Positions 1 through 9,244 of a DNA stretch of 64,000 nucleotides are shown here, in pieces (position 1 is the stretch's first letter; every line of letters begins with the position of its first letter). The notes beneath the pieces are model-generated. The model had not been told where the DNA came from, did no database searches, and saw only the letters and a program-made list of their open reading frames with translations. The stretch is taken from the NCBI RefSeq assembly GCF_001911425.1, contig NZ_MPPL01000001.1:2051388-2115387 (forward strand), in the 5' to 3' direction. A program made the translations under genes and the position numbers. This DNA is from Mucilaginibacter polytrichastri. Its GTDB lineage: Bacteria > Bacteroidota > Bacteroidia > Sphingobacteriales > Sphingobacteriaceae.

Positions 1-246
1 AATAGTCTTTGTTAAAATTGACCCCTATTTTTCATGCCTGTTGTATAGGTAACTTACTCTTTTGCAATGTACAATATGCTTATTAATGTTGTTAAGTATG
101 CTTAATAAGTTATTATAATGTCAATTAAGCTAGCATTAATGCACTATATTCACAGAAATACATGAAATATATTATCAAATATTAATATTATTAAAACTTA
201 GGGTTAACACAACGCCCAGACTTTTGCGCTAACTAAAAATTACAAA

Positions 247-3200
247 ATGTTAAGCGAAAGAAAGTCTTTTTTTAAACGAATATGCTTGTTAGGTATATTC
301 CATTTGCTATTTGTAACGGCAAGTATGGCACAAACAAATTTGGCAGGTATCTCTGGTAAGGTATCCGGCCCGGGCGGTGCCCCACTTGCTAATGCAACTA
401 TTACAGTTAAAAATGAGTCTACAGGATTTATAATTAAATCTACATCCAACTCAAAAGGAACGTTCTTGTTAAAAGAACTTCCCCTGGGTTCGCCTTACAG
501 TATAACTGCAGAAGTTATGGGTATGGCCACTCAAAAACAAACCGGCTATGCACTTAACCAGGGCGACCTGTTGCAGATTACGTTTGCAATGGCAGAAAAA
601 ATCCAAGAGTTAAATGTGGTAGAAGTTAGAGCAGCAACATCTCGTAACAGGATCGAAAACATAGGATCGTCTACAGCAGTTACGGCTAAGGATATTGCCA
701 AACTACCGGTAAACGGACGTAACTTTACCACACTGGCCGATTTATCACCGCTAAGCGCGGGTAGCAGCCTAAGCGGGCAGCTGGGTTCGGCTACAAATTA
801 CACTATTGATGGTATGGCGGCTCGTGGTACCATATCGGGTGGCCAGCCAGCAGGCGCTTATTCTATATCGCTCGAAGCGGTAAGGGAATTCCAGGTGGTT
901 ACCAATCAATATGATGTAACTTACGGTAACGCCGGTGGTGGTACTATAAGTACGGTAACCAAATCTGGTACTAACGTATTATCCGGAAGCGCATTCACTT
1001 ACGCACGTGCCAACTGGCTTTCCAGCCCGTATGGTTTAAATGGATTAAAACGTAACCAGTCATTTTCTACTTATCAGTATGGTTTCTCCTTAGGCGGCCC
1101 TATTGTTAAAGATAAAGCTCAGTTTTTTGTGGCATGGGATCACCAGGCAGATTCAAGGCCATTATATATTGCCAACATCCAATCTGCAGATGATGAAAAA
1201 AGAAACAATGTAACCCAGGCTACATTGGATAACTTTTTGGGTATTGCACGCTCTAAATATGGTGTTGCCAACACCCCTCAGGTAGGCCAGTTTGACAAGT
1301 TCAAAAATACCCATGCGGTTTTTGCACGTATTGATTGGCAGATCAACTCCAAGAATTTGTTCACCATTCGCGACAACTTTATTTATGACCTGGATAACCA
1401 GTCTGATAACGATAATACAGCTATCAACATCTACGAGGTTTACAGTACACGTAAAAGTTTAAACAACAGTGTAATGGCTTCTTTACGTAGTATATTAAGC
1501 CCTACTTTAACTAACGAACTGAAAGTACAACATTATTGGGAGTACAATAAGATGTTTGCTAACAGCCAGTTACCTTCCGACAATATCCCTCGCGCTATCG
1601 TGCAGAATATCTCTTCGACTGCGGCAGATGGGTCTACTTATTCAACCGCTATTCAGTTGGGTGGTCAACGTTATGGTGGCGACTATTTTAACAATAACGT
1701 AGCACAACTAACCGATAATTTATACTGGACTAAAGGAAAGTATAACTTTACTTTTGGTGGTGGTTTAACCTTTACCAACCAAAATTCTATCTACGGAAGT
1801 GAAACTAACGGACGGTTTTACTTTACAGGCTTAGACAATTTCAGTAAACTTACTCCTTATAGATTTGCGAGAGACATTTACACATCAACAGATAGAAATA
1901 TCAAATTCAACATACTTGCACCTAATGCCTATGCACAGGTACAAACTACTTTGTTCCCGGGTTTTGAAGTAACCGCCGGTGTACGTGTTGATTATACAGA
2001 TTACCTAGACCAGGCAAATTTCAATCCGACCGTTTATAGAACCCTTGGCTTAAATACGTCAAACAAACTGGCTACACTGCAAATACAACCACGTTTACAA
2101 ACCACATGGGATGTAGGCCAAAATGGTAAAGATATCATCAGGTTAGGTGGCGGTATATTAGGTTCTGCGCTTAATCCTTATTCTATGATCAACAACATGT
2201 TGTTTGATGGTTCGCATATTTTAAGCGTGGATCTTACCGGTAACCTGGTGCCTACACCAAATTTCCCGGCTTATCGTAAAGATCCTACAACAGCACCGGG
2301 TCAGGATTTACTTAACAATCCGGCCATACCAAAACTGGCTACGATCAATATGAACGGTAAGGATGCCAAAGTACCAACTGTTTACAAAGCCAACCTTTCT
2401 TATTCGCACTTTTTTGCTCAAAACTTCCGGGTTACAGCAGCAGGATATTTAAGTTTAGGCCGCAACAACTACACCTACCTGGATAAGAATATGGTAGACC
2501 AGCCTTATTTCCGTATTGCTGCTGAAGATAACAGGGGTGTTTATGTTCCTGCAAGTACAATCAACGCATCAAACGGTTCGGCAGATTGGACACAGGGCAG
2601 AAAAACCACCGAAGTAGGCAGGGTATTAGAATTAGAAAGCAAGGGCAAAGTAAACCAAATGGCTTTTGTAATTGATGCCGATTACAAATATTACAAACAA
2701 GGTGAAATTTCGGTTTCTTATACCTGGAACCAAACCAAAGACAATACCTCTTACAACGGCAACGTGGCCAACACGGCAACCTTGGTTCAATATGTAAAAG
2801 ACGATCCACGTAACCTAAGCAACATGAACTATTCTGATAACCAGTTTAGAAGTAAGATAGTAGCTTATGGTAGCTCACCAACATTCCACGGTTTCAGTGC
2901 CGGTCTGCGTTTTTCAGGAATAAGCGGTACCCGGTATTCTTTACTGGTTAATGGTAACGTAAACGGTGATTTTGTGGCAAGTAATGATTTAGCCTACATC
3001 TATGATCCTAAAGCAGCATCTACACCGCAATATTTAAAAGATGGTATCAATGCAATCCTAAATAACCCTAAGGTAGAACAAAGCGCTAAAGACTACATCG
3101 TTAAAAGCTATGGAAAAATTGCAGAACGTAATGGTGGTGTCAACCCGTTTTATGGTGTGTTTGATTTAAGGTTGATTAAAAGAGCAGCTATAACAAAGAA

Positions 3201-3420
3201 ACAGTACTTAGAAATATCTGTCGATCTGTTTAACGTTGCCAACTTATTAAATAAAGAATGGGGTGTGAACCATAATTTGGGTGCTACTCCAATTTACAGC
3301 ATTAAGAACTTCGATCCTGTAAATAAACAATATGCATACACAGTAAACACCAATGCAGGAGTTTCGAGCTTAAGCGGTAATCCTTATCAGTTCCAAATAG
3401 GTTTAAGATATGGCTTTTAA
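247..3420 (+). CDS. Oar-like TonB-dependent outer-membrane receptor
   Basis: A 1057-residue outer-membrane protein. A signal peptide ends near residue 28 (…TASMA). It is followed by a carboxypeptidase-like regulatory beta-sandwich (about 33-115), a plug domain (about 130-250, with a 'NGRNFTTLADLSPL' segment typical of Oar-like receptors) and a long beta-barrel ending in an aromatic residue (…LRYGF), as expected for a BAM substrate. Such receptors import large ligands using TonB energy; the ligand cannot be read from the sequence. The gene lies 12 bp before a phosphodiesterase gene, so the two are probably co-transcribed and the ligand may be a phosphoester. No SusD partner is present, which argues against a classical glycan-utilisation pair. 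Confidence 0.9.
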   Translation: MLSERKSFFKRICLLGIFHLLFVTASMAQTNLAGISGKVSGPGGAPLANATITVKNESTGFIIKSTSNSKGTFLLKELPLGSPYSITAEVMGMATQKQTGYALNQGDLLQITFAMAEKIQELNVVEVRAATSRNRIENIGSSTAVTAKDIAKLPVNGRNFTTLADLSPLSAGSSLSGQLGSATNYTIDGMAARGTISGGQPAGAYSISLEAVREFQVVTNQYDVTYGNAGGGTISTVTKSGTNVLSGSAFTYARANWLSSPYGLNGLKRNQSFSTYQYGFSLGGPIVKDKAQFFVAWDHQADSRPLYIANIQSADDEKRNNVTQATLDNFLGIARSKYGVANTPQVGQFDKFKNTHAVFARIDWQINSKNLFTIRDNFIYDLDNQSDNDNTAINIYEVYSTRKSLNNSVMASLRSILSPTLTNELKVQHYWEYNKMFANSQLPSDNIPRAIVQNISSTAADGSTYSTAIQLGGQRYGGDYFNNNVAQLTDNLYWTKGKYNFTFGGGLTFTNQNSIYGSETNGRFYFTGLDNFSKLTPYRFARDIYTSTDRNIKFNILAPNAYAQVQTTLFPGFEVTAGVRVDYTDYLDQANFNPTVYRTLGLNTSNKLATLQIQPRLQTTWDVGQNGKDIIRLGGGILGSALNPYSMINNMLFDGSHILSVDLTGNLVPTPNFPAYRKDPTTAPGQDLLNNPAIPKLATINMNGKDAKVPTVYKANLSYSHFFAQNFRVTAAGYLSLGRNNYTYLDKNMVDQPYFRIAAEDNRGVYVPASTINASNGSADWTQGRKTTEVGRVLELESKGKVNQMAFVIDADYKYYKQGEISVSYTWNQTKDNTSYNGNVANTATLVQYVKDDPRNLSNMNYSDNQFRSKIVAYGSSPTFHGFSAGLRFSGISGTRYSLLVNGNVNGDFVASNDLAYIYDPKAASTPQYLKDGINAILNNPKVEQSAKDYIVKSYGKIAERNGGVNPFYGVFDLRLIKRAAITKKQYLEISVDLFNVANLLNKEWGVNHNLGATPIYSIKNFDPVNKQYAYTVNTNAGVSSLSGNPYQFQIGLRYGF

Positions 3421-3432
3421 TTATTAGCAGAT

Positions 3433-4791
3433 ATGAAGAGTAAGTTATACGCCGTTATAATTGCATTGATATTTACAGGTATTACAGAAAATGGCCGGGC
3501 GCAAACAGCGCCCGCCAAATATGTGATTATGGTTACGATAGATGGTTTTAGGCCTGAGTTTTACCTTGACAGTACTTATGCCATGCCAACGGTAAGAGAA
3601 TTAATGAAAAACGGTGTTGCAGCTACAGCTTTAAACCCGGTGTTCCCTTCAGTTACCTATCCAGATCATACCACTATGGTTAGCGGGGTTACGCCGGCAA
3701 AACATGGTATCTACTATAATACCCCCTTCGAACCGGAGGGGGTAACCGGTAAATGGAATTGGGATTATAAGCTGATAAAAGTGCCTACGCTTTGGGATGC
3801 GATGCACAAAGCTGGCAAAAAAACCGCGTGTGTGCGCTGGCCTGTAACGCTTAACGCCCCGATCGATTACCGGATACCGGAGTACTGGAATTACAAGAAC
3901 ATGGCCGATGCACGCGAATACACCGCTGCAGCTACCCAACCTGCTTCTTTATGGAAAGAGGTACAAGATAACGCAACCGGCATGCTCGAAGCTGATGATT
4001 TTAACGCAACTAATAACGAGCTTATTCAGGATGAAACCACCGCACGTATTGCGGGATATATTATCAAAAAGTATAAACCTAATTTTATTGCGCTGCATTT
4101 GGCATGTACAGACCATTATGAGCATGAAAACGGCAGGGACCATTACATGGTTAAAGCATCTGTTGCCGGTGCCGACAGAGCTATTAAAACCCTTTTAGAG
4201 AGCATTAACAGGGCAAAGATTGCTGATAGCACGGTAATAATTATCCTGGGCGACCATGGCTTTGAAAATATCTACCGGAGCTTTAATCCTAATTATTTGC
4301 TTAAACAAGCCGGATTGATCAATGATGTAAAAACAGGAAATTGGAAAGCCCAGTTTCATTCATCAGGTGGTTCTTCATTTCTGCAATTGAAAGATAAAAA
4401 CGACCAGGCAACGCTTAAAAAAGTACAAAGTATTTTAGCACAGCAACCAGATTCTGTTAAAGCTTATTATCAGGTTATTGATAAAGCACAGCTAAATAAA
4501 ATTGGGGCCGATCCTGGCGTGTTACTTGCACTTAGCGGATTAAAAGGCACTACTTTCGGCAATAAAGCCGATGTAGCAGTAGAGAGGTTTAAAGGCGTAA
4601 AAGGCACCCATGGATTTTTCCCGGATCATAAGGAGATACAGACCGGCTTTGTTGCTTTTGGCGCCGGCCTTAAAAAGGGAATAGTAATCCCTATTATGAA
4701 TATGGTGGATATAGCACCATTGGTATGTAAACTAACCGGAGTTACATTACCCGAAACAGATGGACAATTGTATCAGGCAATGTTCAACTAA
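3433..4791 (+). CDS. Secreted NPP-type nucleotide pyrophosphatase/phosphodiesterase (alkaline phosphatase superfamily)
   Basis: A 452-residue exported enzyme; the signal peptide ends near 'GRAQ' (residue 24). The metal-binding 'TIDGFRP' motif places Asp37, and 'PSVTYPDHTT' places the likely Thr nucleophile at residue 75. Later metal ligands are visible in 'CTDHYEHE', 'LGDHGFE' and 'GTHGFFPDH'. This residue set is typical of ectonucleotide pyrophosphatase/phosphodiesterases, which cleave phosphodiesters such as nucleotides or glycerophosphodiesters. It follows the TonB receptor gene by 12 bp and is followed by a strong bidirectional terminator. Family assignment is firm; the substrate is unknown. 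A GDPD gene converges from the other side, which suggests phosphodiester scavenging. Confidence 0.88.
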   Translation: MKSKLYAVIIALIFTGITENGRAQTAPAKYVIMVTIDGFRPEFYLDSTYAMPTVRELMKNGVAATALNPVFPSVTYPDHTTMVSGVTPAKHGIYYNTPFEPEGVTGKWNWDYKLIKVPTLWDAMHKAGKKTACVRWPVTLNAPIDYRIPEYWNYKNMADAREYTAAATQPASLWKEVQDNATGMLEADDFNATNNELIQDETTARIAGYIIKKYKPNFIALHLACTDHYEHENGRDHYMVKASVAGADRAIKTLLESINRAKIADSTVIIILGDHGFENIYRSFNPNYLLKQAGLINDVKTGNWKAQFHSSGGSSFLQLKDKNDQATLKKVQSILAQQPDSVKAYYQVIDKAQLNKIGADPGVLLALSGLKGTTFGNKADVAVERFKGVKGTHGFFPDHKEIQTGFVAFGAGLKKGIVIPIMNMVDIAPLVCKLTGVTLPETDGQLYQAMFN

Positions 4792-4808
4792 TTATTAGCA
4801 TCATCCAT

Positions 4809-4848
4809 AAAAAAAGCGTGTTATCACTTAGTGGTAACACGCTTTTTT
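4809..4848. terminator. Bidirectional intrinsic terminator
   Basis: A 12-bp stem (4816-4827 with 4831-4842, one G-U pair) and a TTA loop, with an A-tract before and a T-tract after it. It lies between convergent genes (phosphodiesterase on plus, GDPD on minus) and can serve both strands. Confidence 0.9.
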
Positions 4849-4906
4849 GTAAGTATTAAGTTTAGCTGATATGATTAGTGGCTACTATTTAAAGTACCGG
4901 AGACAA

Positions 4907-5797
4907 CTACTGCTGATAACTACCGAACAGCGTTATTAATCTGTCGGGGAAATCAGAGATCATACCATCAACCTTAAGTTCAGCCATTTTTTTCATGGCT
5001 TCAGGGTCATTAACGGTCCAGGGTAGTACCTGTACATTAGCCAGATGGGCCTGCTCTACAAATCCACCATCAATAAGCAAGTAGTAAGGGCTGATAATTT
5101 GTGGTGTAAAACCCAGCTTTTTAATATTGTCTGCAAAACTATCTTTGTTAGCTGTAAGATATGATAGCACTTGTTTAGGGTACTTTTTATGAAGCTCTTG
5201 TAAAGGTCGCAGATCAAATGATTGTATAGTCGCTCTTTGAGTTATCTTCTTTTTGTTCAATACAGTCATTACCAGTTTAACAAAAACATCCGGAACAGGA
5301 TGTTCTATACCATCGCCCGCCGGTGTGCTTTTTATTTCAATATTATAATAAACAGGTTTAAGATGTTTGTTTTTAACATAATGTTCAACGCTATCAATTA
5401 ATTCTGCCAGCAAAGGCTTATATGTTTTTATTCTCTTTTGCTCCGGAAACTGTGGATAAGGTTTGGTTCCGCCATCATAAAGTTTCACACTATCATAAGG
5501 CATGCTGTAAATGAGCAATGCCTTTTCTTCAGCCTTGCTTATCGGGCTACCATCCGGTTTCAACATAAAGTCGGCAGACATGTAGGTATCATGCGATACC
5601 ACCACCTGGTTGTCTTTTGAGATTACACAATCCATTTCCAGCGTTTTTACGCCAAGATCAACAGCATGAATCATCGCTTCAATGGTATTTTCGGGCATTA
5701 ACCCCCTGCCTCCCCTATGGCCTTGTACATCTATTTTTTGTTGAGCTGATGCCGTAATAACCATGCTGCAAAATACTAGTGTTAATAAATTTCTCAT
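4907..5797 (-). CDS. Glycerophosphodiester phosphodiesterase (GDPD), exported
   Basis: A 296-residue TIM-barrel GDPD. After a signal peptide (…ITASAQQ) comes the canonical 'GHRGGRG' segment (His27-Arg28), then 'PENT' (Glu36), 'EMD' (Glu54, Asp56) and 'SHD' (His69); these are the catalytic and metal-binding residues of the family. The enzyme hydrolyses glycerophosphodiesters to glycerol-3-phosphate and an alcohol, here in the periplasm or outside the cell. It lies 15 bp downstream of the esterase gene on the same strand, so the two form an operon. Together with the convergent receptor/NPP pair this suggests lipid-headgroup or teichoic-type phosphoester salvage. Confidence 0.9.
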   Translation of the reverse strand: MRNLLTLVFCSMVITASAQQKIDVQGHRGGRGLMPENTIEAMIHAVDLGVKTLEMDCVISKDNQVVVSHDTYMSADFMLKPDGSPISKAEEKALLIYSMPYDSVKLYDGGTKPYPQFPEQKRIKTYKPLLAELIDSVEHYVKNKHLKPVYYNIEIKSTPAGDGIEHPVPDVFVKLVMTVLNKKKITQRATIQSFDLRPLQELHKKYPKQVLSYLTANKDSFADNIKKLGFTPQIISPYYLLIDGGFVEQAHLANVQVLPWTVNDPEAMKKMAELKVDGMISDFPDRLITLFGSYQQ

Positions 5798-5812
5798 CTT
5801 AATTTATAATTT

Positions 5813-6943
5813 TTATTTAAAAAGTAACGGTACAAACTCGGTAAGGTACCTGCGCCATACCTGGTAGCTGTGCACACCTTCGGTTTCTTTATATTCAAAT
5901 GCAATGTGTTTGGATTTAAGCCAGTCTATAAATTTGCGGTCGGATGGTACCAGGTAATCATCTTTGCCAATAGCTATCCAAACCAATTTTAGTTTTTTGT
6001 TAACAGATTCATTAAGGTTAGGAAAAGCCTTGTTATAATCCGGATCTAACAGGATAACAGCCGGGCTAAATGAACCTACATAATCAAATACATCGGCATG
6101 GTTTAGGCCAGCATCCAGCGATTGCCCGCCGCCCATAGAAAGGCCGGCAACGGCACGGTATTTTTTAGATTTGCCTACATTGTATAATTTTTCTACCATC
6201 GGTATTACCTCATTTAATAAAGCCGGAATAAATAAGGCCTCATTTTTTTGATAGGCTTCTTTAGTACGCTGGCCCGTGCCGGGGGTAAACATTTCGGGCG
6301 CACCATAACCAAGCGTATTAATGATAATCATCGGCTTCGCCTTGCCTTGCGCAATAAGGTTGTCCATAATAATATTTTCGCGCCCGGCCGTTACCCATGC
6401 ACTAGTTTCGTCGGTAAGGCCGTGAAAAAGGTACAATACAGGATAGGGTTCTTTGCGTTTTGGGTCGTAACCGGGCGGGGTATAAACCCGGATGTCGCGA
6501 TCGTCGCCAATAAGTTTCGATTTAAAGAAATGCTGGCTCATTACCCCATGTGGTACATCGTTTAGTTCCCAGCTGAGGGTTGATGGCCCCGGCACATGTG
6601 CAAGGCTTTGACCTAACGCCCGGCGGAAAAGCGGCTTTATGTACGGGTTATTAGGATCGGGCAAAATGTTGCCGTCAACAGAAAACGTATAACGGTAAAT
6701 GTCTGGTGCAAAGGTTGCTGTATAGCTCCAAACACCTCCGGTATCTTTTGTCATGGGTCTTGGCTTACTGTCATCCATAATCAGCAGTACCTTAAGCGCA
6801 TTTGGTGCCAGAAACCTGAAAGTTACTGAACCGTTTGATTCTACCTGCGGCGATTGGATGTCTTTTTGTGTTTGTGCGGATGCCTTTTGCACAATTACCC
6901 CGGTGAGGGCAAAACACATGATCATTATTATAAAATATCTCAT
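5813..6943 (-). CDS. Secreted alpha/beta-hydrolase esterase with N-terminal E-set domain
   Basis: A 376-residue exported esterase. A signal peptide (…QKASAQ) is followed by an early-set/CBM48-like beta-sandwich (about 30-120) and an esterase-D/feruloyl-esterase-like hydrolase domain (about 135-375). The oxyanion segment 'LFHGLTDE' and nucleophile elbow 'GLSMGG' (Ser269) are clear. An Asp in 'GKDDYL' and the His in 'EGVHSYQVW' complete a likely triad. Proteins of this build are often esterases acting on substituted plant or microbial polysaccharides, but the substrate cannot be decided here. It is the first gene of a two-gene operon with the GDPD. Confidence 0.85.
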   Translation of the reverse strand: MRYFIIMIMCFALTGVIVQKASAQTQKDIQSPQVESNGSVTFRFLAPNALKVLLIMDDSKPRPMTKDTGGVWSYTATFAPDIYRYTFSVDGNILPDPNNPYIKPLFRRALGQSLAHVPGPSTLSWELNDVPHGVMSQHFFKSKLIGDDRDIRVYTPPGYDPKRKEPYPVLYLFHGLTDETSAWVTAGRENIIMDNLIAQGKAKPMIIINTLGYGAPEMFTPGTGQRTKEAYQKNEALFIPALLNEVIPMVEKLYNVGKSKKYRAVAGLSMGGGQSLDAGLNHADVFDYVGSFSPAVILLDPDYNKAFPNLNESVNKKLKLVWIAIGKDDYLVPSDRKFIDWLKSKHIAFEYKETEGVHSYQVWRRYLTEFVPLLFK

Positions 6944-7159
6944 TTCGGTTTATTTGAAAAGTCGGACGAAAATATAGGCCAAGTGTTAACCCTGGCCTTT
7001 AATTACGTTACCAAATCAATAAGATATCAATAGATAAACCGGTACACTACTATAACTGCGGTATTGATGAAGAATAAAGGTATAAGCCCTTTCGAAATTT
7101 AATTACAGCGAGTTTAGCAACCGCTTTAATGTAATGATGGATAATATGGCGATATAAGG

Positions 7160-8431
7160 TTAATTTGCTAAAACCGGCCCGGTTTGATAATATGCCTTTA
7201 CTGCTTTACGCAGATAGCCACCATCATCATCCGAAGTTTCATTAGCCCCGCCCGTTAAACCATCGTTTTTGGTGTCCATATAACTGGTACAACTTGAAAT
7301 TCCCTGGCCAAATAAGAAAGCAATTACTCCTGCCTGTCCATACTGGGTTATTTTGGTCAGGGTTCCATTATCGAGCACAGGCTTTAAGAAGTACTCTGCT
7401 ATATTGTCTTTATAATGGCCATCTGTGTTGTTACAAGTTTGCGTAAGCGTATTGCCAACCGGTATTTGCCATAAAATAATCTTCCGGCCTGTTTCTGTAT
7501 TTAGCTTTTTTAGGAAACGTTGAAAGCGATCGAAATCACTTAAATCTCCATTATTGGCATTAGCCATGGTAGACCACATCGACGTAGTTGTTTTGGTTAC
7601 TAATTGCGTGTACCCCTCGTCCCTATCGGTAAATTCAGAAAAGATAAGATCAAAGGGCGCATTTAAAGATTTATAGTAAGCTGCTGTTTCAATGGCTACC
7701 TGCTCAGGGTTTCTCTTGCCTATTATCAGATCTGCCCCGGTAGCCCAATGAGATGCATGCCAGCCCAATATTACATTTGGGGCATATTTATTACGCATAC
7801 TTACAATGGCTTGCGCAAGGCCTTTAGCATCATTTGTAAACCCCTGTACATCTGCTTGGTTACTTTGGCTCACTTTTATGGTGCTTTTTGCAGCATTGTT
7901 CTTATACATTTCCATATAACCAAACAAATCCGGCTCGTAATGAATTATAACCGGCTTGCCAAAGTTCTTGCATATTTGCAATAGAAATTTAAAATCGTCA
8001 AAATATTTATTCATTACTTCAGCATCATTTAAATTAGTGAAGCCTGGGTCTTCGTAACGGTTTTTAGCTGGCACTATATTGTAATAGGTAAACACAGGTA
8101 CCTTACCCATTTGGCTAACTTTTGTTAAAAATGTACGTGCAAACTCACCGCTGGGTGATGTCCAGGTTGTCCATCCGTTTGAGAAAATATCTCCTGCTAA
8201 ATACTGATATTGATAGTCTGCTTCCTGAATAAACTTGTCGCTGTTGCTCACATCGCCATTGGTGCCAAATGCAACTCTTTTGGGTAAACCATCGGGTGTG
8301 GGCGCGGTGGTAACAGATGTAGTTTCTGTGTTAGTGCTATTCGCATCATCGCTATTTGCCGGTGTTGACAAAGTGTTTTTTTTACAGCCAATAATTGAAA
8401 CAAGTACTACAAATAATAGAAGTCTGCACAT
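7160..8431 (-). CDS. Putative lipoprotein with TIM-barrel/glycosidase-like features
   Basis: A 423-residue predicted lipoprotein. The lipobox IIGC puts the lipidated Cys at residue 16, followed by a Ser/Thr/Asn-rich linker to about residue 50. The mature part has the look of an alpha/beta barrel: 'VPVFTYYNIVP', 'KPVIIHYEPDLFGYM', 'VILGWHASHW' and 'FDLIFSEFTDRD' resemble beta strands ending in acidic or aromatic residues, as in glycoside hydrolases. I do not recognise a defined GH family. It lies at the edge of the exopolysaccharide locus, so a role in trimming or binding surface polysaccharide is possible but is inference. A TAnnTTTG box lies 11 bases before the start codon. Confidence 0.6.
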   Translation of the reverse strand: MCRLLLFVVLVSIIGCKKNTLSTPANSDDANSTNTETTSVTTAPTPDGLPKRVAFGTNGDVSNSDKFIQEADYQYQYLAGDIFSNGWTTWTSPSGEFARTFLTKVSQMGKVPVFTYYNIVPAKNRYEDPGFTNLNDAEVMNKYFDDFKFLLQICKNFGKPVIIHYEPDLFGYMEMYKNNAAKSTIKVSQSNQADVQGFTNDAKGLAQAIVSMRNKYAPNVILGWHASHWATGADLIIGKRNPEQVAIETAAYYKSLNAPFDLIFSEFTDRDEGYTQLVTKTTTSMWSTMANANNGDLSDFDRFQRFLKKLNTETGRKIILWQIPVGNTLTQTCNNTDGHYKDNIAEYFLKPVLDNGTLTKITQYGQAGVIAFLFGQGISSCTSYMDTKNDGLTGGANETSDDDGGYLRKAVKAYYQTGPVLAN

Positions 8432-8441
8432 AAATTCTCTC

Positions 8442-8449
8442 CAAAGCTA
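8442..8449 (-). promoter_or_regulatory. Candidate Bacteroidota -7 box (TAGCTTTG)
   Basis: An exact match to the TAnnTTTG -7 consensus on the minus strand, ending 10 bases before the ATG of the 7160-8431 lipoprotein gene. I could not find a convincing -33 TTTG, and such a match can arise by chance in AT-rich DNA. Confidence 0.35.
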
Positions 8450-8846
8450 TTACACATATAGCTTACGGCATTATGGTTAATTTGTTGCATTTTTTCTGTT
8501 AATTAACTATTTCTTTTAAGTAAAGAATATGTTGCGTCATTATATTGCAACCCTTAAAATTTAATCACCTGTGTAAATTTCTTTTCTTATTGTAGGTCAG
8601 TTAGTTTAATAATTGTAAGTGAATCATGAAAAAGTTTGAATGGATTTTTTTATAACCCAAAGAATTAATTTAAAGTAAATATCAAAAACTTAAAGTTTCT
8701 ATATAGTTAATTAAATTTATAATACTCTAAAAGAGAAGAAGTTATATTATAATTGTTAAAAAAACCGGCAGAAACCTTGTAATTCCTTTGTTTAACGAAA
8801 CTTTAGATTGTCTTTTTCGTAGAAGAACATCTAACATCAACGCGTT
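8450..8846. other. AT-rich divergent intergenic region
   Basis: About 400 bp between the divergent lipoprotein gene and the 101-residue gene. It is very AT-rich with no ORF of note. It probably holds promoters for both genes, but I can assign no promoter with confidence on the plus-strand side. Confidence 0.6.
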
Positions 8847-9152
8847 ATGTTTAATAAAAGGTCTTTGGAGACAACTATAGAGGGCATTAAATTTTTAAAA
8901 ATGACTGGGAGTTCTAAAAAAACTACAAAAATTAATGGTGAAAAAATGCGGCAGCTGGCTGATTATATAAAAACTAATATTCCTGGTTGTGGATTTGCGT
9001 TAATTGCCTTCGAAGTAGAAAGCATAGCTAATGCCAATTATATTTCTAATGTTCAGGATGATTTTATGATTCAAACTTTAGAGCATCAACTTAATGCCAT
9101 GAAAACCGGTAAAACGTTTTTAACGCCCGAGGACACAATTACTGTAGAATAA
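8847..9152 (+). CDS. Hypothetical protein, 101 residues, with 'ANYISN' motif
   Basis: A small soluble protein with no signal peptide or membrane segment. The first 30 residues are basic (KKTTKINGEKMRQ); the rest looks alpha/beta, with 'GCGFALIAFEVES', then 'ANYISN' and a predicted helix 'DDFMIQTLEHQLNAM'. The pattern 'NYISN followed by an acidic amphipathic helix' reminds me of small uncharacterised proteins of phages and plasmids, but I cannot name the family. It could also start at the Met in 'KFLKMTG', 18 codons downstream. It converges on the first WecG-type gene. No function is proposed. Confidence 0.55.
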   Translation: MFNKRSLETTIEGIKFLKMTGSSKKTTKINGEKMRQLADYIKTNIPGCGFALIAFEVESIANANYISNVQDDFMIQTLEHQLNAMKTGKTFLTPEDTITVE

Positions 9153-9244
9153 CCCCGATTAATTGAATTCGGCAGTTTTCAATATACTAGACATAGCTGT
9201 TTAACAGTAAAATTACTGTCGGAGCCTACAATAAATTTTTATTG

